Shown in pieces: positions 12,001 to 18,193 of a DNA stretch of 64,000 nucleotides (position 1 is the stretch's first letter; each line of letters begins with the position of its first letter). Source of the stretch: Prauserella cavernicola (GTDB lineage Bacteria > Actinomycetota > Actinomycetes > Mycobacteriales > Pseudonocardiaceae); assembly GCF_016595675.1 (NCBI RefSeq), contig NZ_JAENJH010000001.1, forward strand, positions 806,001 to 870,000, given 5' to 3'. Both the position numbers and the translations under genes were made by a program. The notes under the pieces were generated by a model that saw only the letters and a program-made list of their open reading frames with translations, was not told where the DNA came from and ran no database searches.

Positions 12001-15000
12001 CTGGTCGCCACCCGGCCGGGCGGCGGACGGAGGAACCCGTCGCCCGACCACACTGTCAGTTCGGCGGTTCTCCCCGGCCCCACCGGCTCCCACGCGCCAC
12101 CGGGGTCCCGCATGGACAACTCCCACCGCACGGGCACCCCGACGAGTGTGGCGCTCTCGTGCCGCAGGTGGTTGAAGTCGATGGAACCGCCGGCCGCGGT
12201 GCCTGCCCGGCCGCCGGCCGCCCAAGTGGTCGACTTTCCGACCTGGACGGTCAAGCCCGCCGAGACAGGAGCCAGCTGCCTGCTCACCGGGTCGGTGAGC
12301 TCGTCCACGTTCGCCTTGCCCTGCTGCTGATGAGCGAACTGCCTGGTCCGGGTGGCACCGTCGGCGCGCGTCGGAAGCTGCTTGTGAGCGAGTTCGGCGG
12401 CAACGAGGTCGGTCGGCACGATCCGCGGCGGGCCAATGGGTACCGGCCGGAACCGGAACTCCGTACCGCCGAACACGAGGATCACACCGTCCGGCGAGAC
12501 CAGCCGGTCGAACCTGCCTCGAAGCACCTGGTCCAGGGATTCGGCGGTGACCTTCTCGGTGACGCCCCGCGCGGTCAGCTCCGCGACCAGCCCGGCCACG
12601 CCCGGCAACGGGCCCTGCGGCAGTCCGGTCTGCAACAACAGCTCCGGTGGGCGACCGGCCACCTCCTCGGCCGTGGGAGCGGAGGACTTCGCGCTGTCGT
12701 CAGGGACACGCTCACCGCCGGGCGTGCCCTGGGGTTCGTGCCCGGTGTGAAACTCCATCCCCGCGTGCGCAAGGGGGCCTGGCCTGGGCAGGACGTCGCC
12801 GGGCTGGAGCCGGTCGCGGCGGTGCCGCTGCAACGCGATGTCGGTCTCGACATCGGTCCGGGAAGGCAGGCGAACCGACCCGGATCCCCGCGGCGTGTTC
12901 ACCACGGACTCGCCAGCGCCGTGACGCGCCAGCAAGGTCCCGGTCGTCTCGAGCCGAAGCGAGAACGTCTGCCTGCCGAGGCCGACGTGCCGCCAGCGCG
13001 TCGTCAGGCCCGGATCGCCGTCCGCCCAGCCGTCGTGGATCAGCCCGACCGAGCCGTACCCGCGGCGCGCCAGCAGGTCCAGCACCGCCTGCGCGTCGCG
13101 CGCGTAGGTCGCGTGGTCCGGCAGCCCGATGGCATAACCGTCGCCCTCCGGGAGCACGATCGCGTCACCCGCCGCCTCCCGGACCGTGTCCGCGAGGTGC
13201 CGCGCGTGCGCGTCGCCGTCGCTGCCGCGGCCGTCGGCGGCGGGCAGGTGCGGCGGCGCCCCGCCGAGGTCGAACGTCTTGCGCACGAAACCCTCGTACC
13301 GGGGAGCACGGGTGACGTAGCCGCCTTCTCCAGAGCGGCCCGGCGCGTGGACGGGACTCTGCGCGACGTCCTGCACCGTGGCCTGAACGTACTGATAGGA
13401 CAGCGTGCCGTCCTGCCATGCCTGGTGCAGCCGGATCGCCAGTGCCGCCTCCGTGCCGCCGCGACTCAGCATCGCCACGAGCACGGACTGGACGTAGCGC
13501 GGATGGCCCTGCTCGTAACGGTTCGGGTCGGTGCCCAGCCCGTCGCGCGAGCCCAGGCTCGCGGCGGGGCCTTTCACCTCGACGACGCGGTAGCCGACCG
13601 CGTTGCCGTCGGCGTCGCGTTGCTCGTAGACGAGGTCGAACCGGCCCGCCCCCGCCAGCGGGATGTCCACGGGCACCAGGGTGTGGGCCCGCGGCAGCTC
13701 CCGCTCGGCGAGGTGCATGGCGTGCGCTCCGGCGACGTTGCCGAGTTGCTCGCCGATGTCGCGGCGAACCCGGTTGAAGCCGCTGCGATCGTGCTCGTCC
13801 TGCCTGGCGGTCCCGAACGGGCGCAGCGCCGGCCGCGCCTTGCCCGACGACAGCGCGGCCGCGTCGGCCACGGCGTCCTGGATCCGCGGCCGGTTGGCGG
13901 CCAGCCAGTCGGCCTCGTCGATCCCGTACCGCGTTCCCTCCGCCTCGACGCCGCTGTCCGGAAACGAGTCGCGCCCGCCCCGGACGGGGTCCCCGAGATA
14001 CTCGGCGGAGAGTGCCGGGATGTCGGTGTTCTTGACGCGGTACAGGCCGTCCGAACCGCGTTCGATCATGGGCACCTCGTGACCGAGGTACGTCGGGCGG
14101 CCGACCCGCCGTTGGATGACGTGCGGCGGATTCTGGTTCGGCCGCTTGTAGTAGCGCTGGTACAGATCCTCGGCGACCCGCCGGTCGGTGCCGTTCAACG
14201 CCGACAGCAGACTCTCATGCGCTTCGCTCTCCGGGATCTCCTGGTGTCCGTCCCCCTGGCTCCGCGCCGGTGACCCTCCGGTGTAGTACTCGACACCGGG
14301 GTTGCGGCCCAGTGGGCCCGATGTCCGGCGAACCGGCTCGCCATCCTCGCGGAAGGCCGCCTGCTCCTGTCGCCACCGCTGCCGTGCGATCTCGGTGTCC
14401 GCGTCGGCCTTGAGGACCTCGGCTCCCTCGGGCAGGCGCACCTGCCGGGCGAGCTCCGGTTCCGGCACCGCCGAGAGCAGGATCCGCCGGCGCTCTGGTC
14501 CACCACCTTCGGCCCCGTTGCGCGCGGTGCGCGACTCCGGGGTCTCCAGTCGCAGCGAGAAGCTTCGCTCTCCTGTCACTGGAGGCCGCCACGTGGTGGA
14601 CAGTCCCGGATCGCCGTCCGCCCAGCCCGCGCGCAACGGCGCCTCGGCACGGTAGCCCCGTTCGACAAGCCCGTTCATCGCCGCCTTGGCGTCGGCGGCG
14701 AAGGTGGCACTGTCCGGCAGCCGCACCACGTAACCGTCGCCGTCGGGGAGCACGAGCGCATCGGGCACCGACTCGCGGACCGTGTCGACGAGGTGCCGCG
14801 CGCCCGGGTCATGGGCGAGGCGCACCGCACCGTCGGCCAGCTCACCTTTGCCTGCGACGGCTTCGTGCAGCGCGGTCAGTCCCGCCCGCAGCGCCTCGTC
14901 GGTGCCGGTGACCGGCACCTCGACGACGGCCAGTTCGCGCTGACGCTCGATCCCGTCGAGCACACGGGTGCGTGGCGGATGCACGCGGCCCGCGCCGGGA

Positions 15001-17843
15001 GCGAGAGCGTCCTGTACCGCGACGGCGACATCCACCGTCACAGTGGGAAAGCGCACCCGGACCGAGCCCTCGGCGGGTTCCACGCGCACGCCGTCCCGCT
15101 CGGGACCGAGCGTTTCCAGGACGTCCGCGACCCGCTCGGCCGCGCTCGCGGCATCACCCGGACCCGTATCCGAACCGGTGTGGACGTCGAGCGGAACGGG
15201 CGTGAGATCCGCGGAGCCGGGGACGCTCTCGCCCAGGTGCACGAGCACCTGGTCCAGCAGTGCGCCGGTAGCGTCGGGGAACGCGGAGATCACCACCTCG
15301 GCGGGCCGAGTCTGGCTCCATTCGCCGCCGTGGCTGGCGAAGTCGCCAGCGCGGACCACGGCCTCGCCGCGTTCCAGCCCGCCCTCGGTGGAGGTGTCGA
15401 CCGTGAACTCCACCGTGGTGCGCACGCCGGGTCCGTAGTTGAGGGTCACGGTGCCGTCGTCCACGGTGACGAACCCGTACTCGGTCAGCCCGCTCAGCTG
15501 CGCCGCGAGCGCGCGGCGGGCGACCTTCTCGTTGCGCGGAACGAACTCGGTGCTGTCCTCGGTCTCCAGGCGGGTCCGCTCGCCCGTGCGGACCTCGTCC
15601 GGCGTCGCGCCGTCTCTGCTCGCGTCCGGGGTGCCCCTGGTCGCATCCGCCTGCCCGGCGTCCTCGATTACCCCGGGAGCCTCCTGCCCGGACGACACAC
15701 CCTCCGCCTCGGCATCGGACACCGCGGCGTCCGCAGGGCTTGCCGCGGTCGCGTCCGGAGCACCCGGCTCCGGCGGGGTCGCCTCCCCGGGCGTGTCCCC
15801 GGGTGCCTCCCCGATCGCCTCCCGTGTTCCGCCATCCAGCGGAACACGGTCCACCGTGGTGTCCGGCGGCGCATCCGCCGCGGCGTGCGACGACGCGGGC
15901 TCTCTCGCCACCTCCGGTACCGAGTCCGGCTGCGGAACAGCCGCGGTCTCGCGGTCCGCGGTGGAACCGGCCGTCGTGCGCGGCGACGTGGGTCCCTCCA
16001 CCGCCGGGCCGCCTTCGGCGACGGCGTCGGCCGCACCGGTGCGCTGCTCGCCGAGGACAGCGCCCTCCGGCTGCCGCGGTGCGCCGGGTTCCGCGGGACG
16101 GGACGCGGGTGCGGACAGCGTCGCCCTTCCCGCGCCGCCCGGCTTCGCCGCGGCTTCTGACCCTCCGGCGCTTCCGAGCGTCTGGCCGGCTGCCGTCGCG
16201 GGCGCCGCTGCGCGCGCTCCCGCGGCCGCCTCCACGGCCGCCGCCTGTGCCGCGACGTCGGTGCCACCGATGAACCCCACCGGAACCGAGGGCGGCCGCC
16301 ACCCGAGGTAGCTGAACTCGCTCCAGTTGAGGCGCAGGGTGGACAACTCGCCGTGCGTCTCGATGACCCGTTCCCACGCGCCACCGATCGCGCCGCCCAG
16401 CGCGGCCTTCCCGATGTCCTCCACCGTCCACGGCGCGTTCACGTCACCGCGGCTGGACCGGACCGGAAGCTGGTAGTCAAGGGTGGGATCGAACGCCATC
16501 GTGAGCAGCCTGCCGCCGGAGTCTCCGAGCACACCGCCGATCGCGCCGGTCGCCATGTAGCCGCTGGTCCGGCTCGCCATGCCCATCGGAGCCGCGCTGA
16601 GCGCACCACCCACTCCCGCGGTCACCGTGGAGCCCAGCCGGTAGTCGTAGCCGTCGATGCCCCACATGCCCAGAGGCAGGCCGCTCTGGGCGACGACATC
16701 GGCGCCGGCCGCGATGGCACCGCTGAACGCCGCGTACCCGACCATGCGGCGGCCGAGCAGCCCAACCGGGTTCACACCGCTGCGCGCCGCCTGCGCCACG
16801 GCATCGTCCACAACGGACCGGGCGGCGGGCGAGAGCAATGCCGTGCCACGGGTGCCGCCCTTGGCCCCGGCGTTCATGGCGAACTGCCGGGCGAGCTCCC
16901 GGCGAACCGCGGCTCCGCGCAGCTCCCGCAGCACGCTGCGGTCGGCTCCGTCCCTGATCGCCTGCCTGCGCGCCACCTGCTGCGCGTTGTGCGCCCACAG
17001 GCGTGACGCGGGGCCGCTCAGCGCACGCTGTATCGCCCCGGCACCCGCCGGGGCCGGGGTCCGCCTCGCCGCCGCACCCGCCGCCGCGCCTGCCAGGTCG
17101 AGACCCGCCTGCTGCGCGGCGCGCTGCGCCACGGAGTTGCGACCGGCGGTCAGACCCGCCCGGCCCGCGGCGCCGAGTCCGGCGCGTAGCTGCGACAGCG
17201 CGACCTTGAAGCCCACCGCGCGCAGCGCGGCGAGCGCCGCCCTCATCGCGATCCTGATGCCGACACTGCTGGCGGTGATCGCGGGCCCGATGGCGAGCAG
17301 CGTGGCCCCGAAGGTCGGGATCGCCGCGGCGATCAGGACGATCACCTCGACCATCATGATGAACACGTTGGCCAGGAACATCCCCTTGGCGAGCACGACC
17401 TGCTGGTAGAACTCCTGAACTCCGCGCGACAGGTTCTGCTGGGTGTCGAGCAGGTCAAAGGTCGCCTTCGCGAACTCGGCCATCCGCAGGCCCAGCTCCA
17501 TCGCGGCGCCGTCGCCCTGCCAGCTGAGCTGGATCCCGGAGGCCACGCCGTTCGCGTTCTCCATGACCGCGGCGGTGGCCTCGGCCTCGGCCGCCCATGC
17601 CTCGTAGAGCTGTTGGAGATTGTCCTCGTCGACCCTCGGGTACTCCCCCAGGATCACGTCGAACAGGGTCGAGGCGTTGACCGGAATCGGGAACCCGGCC
17701 CCGATCGTCGCTGATCCCGCGGCGGACATCGCCGCCAGAGCGCCCGCGTTCTCGGCGTACCAGTCGTTGAACTCCGCGATGTAACCGTCGACCTCGCGGA
17801 AGAAGTCCTGGACGGCCCAGACCGCGTCGTCGCTCCACGCCAT
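1..17843 (-). CDS. Giant WXG100-headed type VII secreted protein, putative multidomain toxin (3' end beyond window)
   Basis: One open frame runs unbroken from an ATG at 17843 to the left edge: 5,947 codons are visible and no stop is reached. A GGGGG ribosome site lies just upstream. Residues 1-140 are helical with a WQG turn at 108-110, like WXG100/LXG targeting hairpins. Residues 151-190 are strongly hydrophobic. Residues ~530-750 are a Pro/Ala/Glu-rich linker. Residues ~1290-1500 carry D1403 and the EVK motif (E1422, K1424), spaced as in PD-(D/E)XK toxin nucleases, and lie between two copies of a ~190-residue repeat. The rest is mostly unrecognised sequence with further Pro-rich linkers. 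My by-eye translation shows no cysteine. It is third in an operon after the YbaB-like and Esx-like genes. ESX export is inferred from the N-terminus and context. It may act as a polymorphic or multi-effector toxin; no immunity gene is visible, and one could lie beyond the left edge. Confidence 0.85.
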   Translation of the reverse strand, partial: MAWSDDAVWAVQDFFREVDGYIAEFNDWYAENAGALAAMSAAGSATIGAGFPIPVNASTLFDVILGEYPRVDEDNLQQLYEAWAAEAEATAAVMENANGVASGIQLSWQGDGAAMELGLRMAEFAKATFDLLDTQQNLSRGVQEFYQQVVLAKGMFLANVFIMMVEVIVLIAAAIPTFGATLLAIGPAITASSVGIRIAMRAALAALRAVGFKVALSQLRAGLGAAGRAGLTAGRNSVAQRAAQQAGLDLAGAAAGAAARRTPAPAGAGAIQRALSGPASRLWAHNAQQVARRQAIRDGADRSVLRELRGAAVRRELARQFAMNAGAKGGTRGTALLSPAARSVVDDAVAQAARSGVNPVGLLGRRMVGYAAFSGAIAAGADVVAQSGLPLGMWGIDGYDYRLGSTVTAGVGGALSAAPMGMASRTSGYMATGAIGGVLGDSGGRLLTMAFDPTLDYQLPVRSSRGDVNAPWTVEDIGKAALGGAIGGAWERVIETHGELSTLRLNWSEFSYLGWRPPSVPVGFIGGTDVAAQAAAVEAAAGARAAAPATAAGQTLGSAGGSEAAAKPGGAGRATLSAPASRPAEPGAPRQPEGAVLGEQRTGAADAVAEGGPAVEGPTSPRTTAGSTADRETAAVPQPDSVPEVAREPASSHAAADAPPDTTVDRVPLDGGTREAIGEAPGDTPGEATPPEPGAPDATAASPADAAVSDAEAEGVSSGQEAPGVIEDAGQADATRGTPDASRDGATPDEVRTGERTRLETEDSTEFVPRNEKVARRALAAQLSGLTEYGFVTVDDGTVTLNYGPGVRTTVEFTVDTSTEGGLERGEAVVRAGDFASHGGEWSQTRPAEVVISAFPDATGALLDQVLVHLGESVPGSADLTPVPLDVHTGSDTGPGDAASAAERVADVLETLGPERDGVRVEPAEGSVRVRFPTVTVDVAVAVQDALAPGAGRVHPPRTRVLDGIERQRELAVVEVPVTGTDEALRAGLTALHEAVAGKGELADGAVRLAHDPGARHLVDTVRESVPDALVLPDGDGYVVRLPDSATFAADAKAAMNGLVERGYRAEAPLRAGWADGDPGLSTTWRPPVTGERSFSLRLETPESRTARNGAEGGGPERRRILLSAVPEPELARQVRLPEGAEVLKADADTEIARQRWRQEQAAFREDGEPVRRTSGPLGRNPGVEYYTGGSPARSQGDGHQEIPESEAHESLLSALNGTDRRVAEDLYQRYYKRPNQNPPHVIQRRVGRPTYLGHEVPMIERGSDGLYRVKNTDIPALSAEYLGDPVRGGRDSFPDSGVEAEGTRYGIDEADWLAANRPRIQDAVADAAALSSGKARPALRPFGTARQDEHDRSGFNRVRRDIGEQLGNVAGAHAMHLAERELPRAHTLVPVDIPLAGAGRFDLVYEQRDADGNAVGYRVVEVKGPAASLGSRDGLGTDPNRYEQGHPRYVQSVLVAMLSRGGTEAALAIRLHQAWQDGTLSYQYVQATVQDVAQSPVHAPGRSGEGGYVTRAPRYEGFVRKTFDLGGAPPHLPAADGRGSDGDAHARHLADTVREAAGDAIVLPEGDGYAIGLPDHATYARDAQAVLDLLARRGYGSVGLIHDGWADGDPGLTTRWRHVGLGRQTFSLRLETTGTLLARHGAGESVVNTPRGSGSVRLPSRTDVETDIALQRHRRDRLQPGDVLPRPGPLAHAGMEFHTGHEPQGTPGGERVPDDSAKSSAPTAEEVAGRPPELLLQTGLPQGPLPGVAGLVAELTARGVTEKVTAESLDQVLRGRFDRLVSPDGVILVFGGTEFRFRPVPIGPPRIVPTDLVAAELAHKQLPTRADGATRTRQFAHQQQGKANVDELTDPVSRQLAPVSAGLTVQVGKSTTWAAGGRAGTAAGGSIDFNHLRHESATLVGVPVRWELSMRDPGGAWEPVGPGRTAELTVWSGDGFLRPPPGRVATSPPDRRDPRVPGGHVYGMSGLDDIADAVMSELVLSEPELRPGSTVHDSVRTELHNLQSRLRTAAAEGGTVEIPIRVGARLTHVVHVDIELATEDATLQSAPMREPYLSTDNRVNSGYSGAKTFSDHASVALLGGLKLTDLITTTVSGLVSRTRTIALGVDRDTLLLRDHRYTGNTLVYRLPYRSSVTVRPVEEPARALPRSFSGELQLRVAEESAAHWGLPVPEDAFLTGTDGARLTEHRDTPGGPIVVERVRALPVPSGHNGDAARFPPFLGVGIGPAHVLPESLDGSDLRATVLDWAVENGYVTRLDPSNGTVVLDNRGIFDNRGIFDNRGGSGDRGALVSRAHRGAIDSRHESRLWLEDQLSDASIAVWLNEAAQTGKSFTLWKRDKLSARGWRGVTLSVEATVDTGAAVYRGASDQHHLVNLMFGSEVTTGSSSYTAAGRGELSGGGTAFNTVDVAPSAAGDGTVQPSLSARHGAGWYTLWNDRGTGARFSVPVSFEVVVRDGDKELFRRQAGETRVEALLSHGLTTGDPVPSGTPTSTEVLERAVPLHVSDAGAVQDAIRTVVGEGLSRRGQAESWNLLGSPTDTPQISPPVSEPVLQQFGGYADLLSHLPRVFGSGYGTSAPFLRNSGRIVLRGEPGPPTWVGKAPDVLTVTALLSETGAGSGRGTTAGIGVSLASTAEKLGGNPGTQEAGVLGRGSSFASSLGVTSQSDRDGPVDDVHVFTTEGVVTVDSGHAVEVPLTAVYALPVVDALELYGRGMLPMPAAEVADALGAWSSGDRDLDRAVLAKAALRLVTDERDLVAARNLWPVLDAILGTYPEADPRLVPGAATAATLDPVVAGFEYRQELARLTTRYPEAPEEIRDAAPPPQLTRPGEKGLGANAGVRFAPDADALAWLRGLVDQAKPGLLDRQPGLVDVLESYVVSLGRTATIDSMLSGGLELVLPVRGKLWTENLVVRLSARLGTPEVIGKQDGIGIEGHKHLMSSVTATRSRDIGFDLPGQFTDETGPLDAVGADLSGGAIASRSHQDDATTAQQRTHLSGEFDWSGHNRIRARLDLTASVRVEPAYGVGISGPAGSATSVISTAARWLWGREPDDAFESVLGADLVLEYPARAVSDATPAEPRPLDFRRLREGALTPGDVRAIFVERERLVDEALRMLGQTDMLGHRVWRHRARISDALGPMVLQAYFASMNGADGAVPVVLDAVPGGTVTVSLSTRLFDVRVERWEGAEGAESLGGIGEQTRSIQNTRRGMSASATAAGLIGPSAEDPIGLGTGAAGLGGALDPSATGKLSFSGGQSNTQTGGRRVDHHMLIGAKTAMWSARAEHALTVSWQPTVRPLETRTAVVTGDVYFKTRAEVVPQVLDQRVRSPRTPEEQAVLADPRGGEAVPKALRRTLRRAPRFAVADLLRQAVADPGYSPDRPYVTVARLVREQVGKHPLVVFTDDAQQAEMSAVGRLLLETDEALSALRAVTPRSARPPELEHARARLSELRASMLELGDARDELAAARQAALGDPTDARRRLGDATADWAPWRARAEAVHETAVRAQELINERTGAAHDLVPGPGRWIGHLRFDPVDIARGVLAELRVAGVVDSVDSGTPRRRWIGPDGVPFADSFRGTGDAPTLPESDTPALPPREPEQPESSPVDLGPAYPDRLARRIPRPPMEWKADESPPVDLSPGRPDRLAGRVPRPPLELRGPGAAVAPPVSEDGSPSDAGTADGGGPLVDVATVFPDRGAGPLPPGSASDGQLVDVATVFPDRGTGPVRPEPAPARLDGPFVHYDGPTTTDAEALDATLEDVLARQPVDTERVGDGWRFDFGGGVAGPVRFRIGSGTGGVFARVVDDVVEVVLPPLPEDPGHRMLLTGMAVRSVSAGALPDALHRLTAKGEPAEVASVADADRSFQRALRDLAGVDLYALVAAEVDLRVLHQRFGSGFRLAAELAAERGERFVLALPAGADLAAERAPDIDGAEKPDVDLNAVARLFGFDSGALTRFTELLAGAGIPAALDRGGLERLRALAGDAYLHGRYTAGSRRVLVEAHPDWLGRAFQARDPDLDPVVALPAVPSDGAAELEESTVEPAAAPTTVDPGERLALVTATPMEQVPFVPELAAHLAGRSADDTITVPWLRERLAGRFAQVASADGDVWSLGGARPRDFRVRLRLGEPLPVRLDAEPDAAAPLRAEPGRLLGTAGIAVEAGRPGEPAEVTVAIEVSERDSGTGDFAAPVIFSGASLGTGATLLLAIREVPAGTGVPSVRLPEDEAAPAYALPHLRVLDLGGREDFADALWTLLAESGYSLDGAGGRQVTEYAGRIEEVLHRAVAGEAGHVFSGRTDDGDRFVVRHTATVRRDRVEPLGAPDSGVRTDRVDFGADGSVSVEARQGPTQVHRWGGDEPGVVHQLTLFTEGGVELNSVEVGGSLVTRMAQSDAYHYGLPVAADAVGEGGLVRGAPVADPAVRAPSYPADHLVTAAGSDTPVVARSLHTARPVGSTARADGAGPLRELVLSVLAGRGVVPAASHVPDGDPADHGPLSRSRRFRARQFDTLNRVDTLLSQASLESAYARLATDGLILALERPRPWPHRGEQVRLVLRLDQDPAGAEFLGHTDHASGRLRDGDEGVRVTGYSGRTAVFRVPHTVRVELLDTDGETVDGSVRTRRGSAEVYVPTETALSTVPSELAPYASALEPGPAAPSPRELSARDARRVPWDVETALGLTGYGDDDVRVLLEARERNAPRLDLGELLRHDDPALAARRAVPGGLPPGSLVRLSLDETAAEVAAHGTAATWVEQVAAEIRRADPDGAVVAAAAAMDRATAAALLVRERGQALLDAREKSDPARLARAHREWAEAAEAGQDMLADAGRARALVVGGPAPRVPPALPEPVRAAHALATELDAELRLDVTTLDGTVHRYWVTPDGAEPGVLTPGEDTTAAPRVRPDADAAWESEQPDLHEALRAAEFTAADLARAVAHEVDLRALHRQAMAAGQEFGAVLRSALSAAAAGPVPRTAPALAGLFGFGRTEVELAAFGDVLRQAGITAPVDTRDALLLRGLAGELALRHGIFGADQRRAIVEDGWLAGAVATRPARIPPLEALDPPGTVPAVARSGFDETVRLVAERYYYDKPVGQAYHGPDLLGPGANRIAAAVDRWGVAYGAWVATQLPGSRFSGDLAAEDFARVVGDPNALTPAQLRYLDRSVARTEWTALGADATFRALYRALPATDRALLAESHGVETPADLRAGLVAALESELDLPVDSRPLWSAVPELVTHGDQSAALDALRAGSSAVDSEFEGGLTALLAAHFGLAVTEVDAGGYAREHAPLVHHGAATLLRTSTQHMPVLPPDDGPGPVPEQRTDPPQPPAAPPEPLGASAPPSLVVPGERVPLPSLPVRDGATVPEGLAETVGAFLDRSEVTAELTGEKRWLLRWPDGLELEVEVRADPAATEAALVLPGLRVSADGATLDGAATVLLPPVPDIGAALVPVLGVPLRAALAELPGRVADMLAAAPAAEPTTPGEQAPQLAAAVRVTELTAADERAGDELAALTESLLWTGDAVPDLELLAERADTLAHELAELADRHAQPEGGAGLASAERRLAESYRQYTPVLSDLARTLRYRHRVSDEDSADGLHLAARLEVELVRTAQDLQRSRALTDRVLQRYLELAYPERAAGPVSAGDRPSAFTGHPRPPRRMRLSDGDVALLDRMLTLLARHEELVTALRDQGHTGSRADEFALPDGDLAELRDVEELLRRVINGDDAGRDNGAGLNEAVHGSERRRRWLPEAVRRRGLDGRLTEHGLALVDRLRKVEEHPAPGLARARWLFKHKVSRMAVVLEHNHYADPLEQGTSGDNIHRVVITPTTELRVSARDHAIEDYAVPDKPRDENSFLVTWWSGSGRSALLRPGFTLQLEVADLPEGQVLGPARRDDAVVEGGRMVVLVDRDASLSDLDAALQELLTAEITEHISQLNEFGAFLRLGGYTGAGHIVGNSAGYHLGTSLGF
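6690..7060 (-). repeat. Pro-rich linker with two pairs of intragenic repeats
   Basis: In the giant gene this stretch encodes two near copies of VDVATVFPDRG (around 6697-6735 and 6772-6812) and two near copies of a unit containing PDRLA, R-PRPP and a Glu (around 6905-6960 and 6986-7045, about 81 bp apart). It looks like a disordered, Pro/Asp-rich spacer between larger domains. Confidence 0.6.
11005..11051 (-). repeat. Tandem 18-bp coding repeat (2.6 copies)
   Basis: The plus-strand unit CCGCGGTTGTCGAAGATG occurs at 11005-11022 and 11023-11040, with a partial third unit to 11051. Read on the minus strand inside the giant gene it gives a repeated DNRGIF hexapeptide. The units are identical, which suggests recent expansion. 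Confidence 0.85.
12700..13211 (-). repeat. Copy 2 of ~190-residue duplicated module in giant protein
   Basis: This segment encodes ARHLADTVREA, GDGYAIGLPD, HDGWADGDPGLTTRW and FSLRLET, then a variable part and a GPLAHAGMEFHTG segment, matching copy 1 at 14235-14805 in order and spacing. It directly follows the nuclease-like region, so the two copies bracket it. Limits are approximate. Confidence 0.65.
13215..14235 (-). other. Internal PD-(D/E)XK (Tox-REase-like) nuclease module of the giant protein
   Basis: Codons here encode a region whose core reads RFDLVY, then 15 residues, then VVEVKGP, followed by a QGHPRYVQ segment. An Asp (D1403), a Glu-x-Lys (E1422, K1424) and a later Gln in a helix are the signature of restriction-endonuclease-fold toxins, where they bind metal and cut DNA. 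The module is about 340 residues and lies near residue 1400 of a protein of at least 5,947, not at the C-terminus as in typical polymorphic toxins. Boundaries are approximate. Nuclease activity is inferred from the motif only. Confidence 0.6.
14235..14805 (-). repeat. Copy 1 of ~190-residue duplicated module in giant protein
   Basis: This segment encodes ARHLVDTVRES, GDGYVVRLPD, RAGWADGDPGLSTTW and FSLRLET, then a variable stretch and a GPLGRNPGVEYYTG segment. The same order of motifs recurs in the module at 12700-13211. It precedes the nuclease-like region directly. Limits are approximate, judged by eye from the translation. Confidence 0.65.
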
Positions 17844-17872
17844 CGGTTCCCCCTACCGATCCGAACACACGC

Positions 17873-18193
17873 TCAGAGAGTGCCGTGGTCGACGGCGTCG
17901 ACGTTCTCGGTGTTGGTGTTCTCCTGTCCCTCGTAGAGGTCCATGGCGGTCTGGCAGTTCTGGCCGATCTCCACCAGGGAACCGCCGAGCTCCTTCTTGT
18001 TCTCGAAGACGGGAAAGGTCGACGGATAGTTCGACCGCATCGTGTCGCCGAACTTGTCGTCGCCGAACACCTCCAGTGCGGCGATCTCGGCCCAGTCGCC
18101 GGAATCCCGGAACTCGCCGCCGAGGTCGACGAGTTGCCCGCCCGCCGACCGGATCTCGTTGGGACTGGTGTTGATGCTGATGTAGCTACTCAC
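17873..18193 (-). CDS. Small helical Esx/EspC-like protein preceding the giant toxin
   Basis: The frame encodes 106 residues from a GTG at 18193, chosen because GGAAGG lies 6 bases upstream and because the start overlaps the stop of the preceding gene (GTGAGTAG). Longer in-frame starts would enter that gene. The protein is acidic, predicted mainly helical, and has no signal peptide or membrane segment. It lacks a clear WXG motif. Small Esx-like partners placed just before LXG or WXG100-headed toxins often serve as targeting factors, so this is a candidate co-secreted partner or chaperone of the giant protein, whose ATG lies 29 bases after its stop. The family assignment is tentative. Confidence 0.75.
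   Translation of the reverse strand: MSSYISINTSPNEIRSAGGQLVDLGGEFRDSGDWAEIAALEVFGDDKFGDTMRSNYPSTFPVFENKKELGGSLVEIGQNCQTAMDLYEGQENTNTENVDAVDHGTL

Noticed and set aside
5646-14273. A plus-strand open frame of 2,875 codons.
   Set aside because: It lies in register and antiparallel to the giant minus-strand gene; its translation is Arg/Pro/Gly-rich with no domains, and high GC favours such mirror frames.
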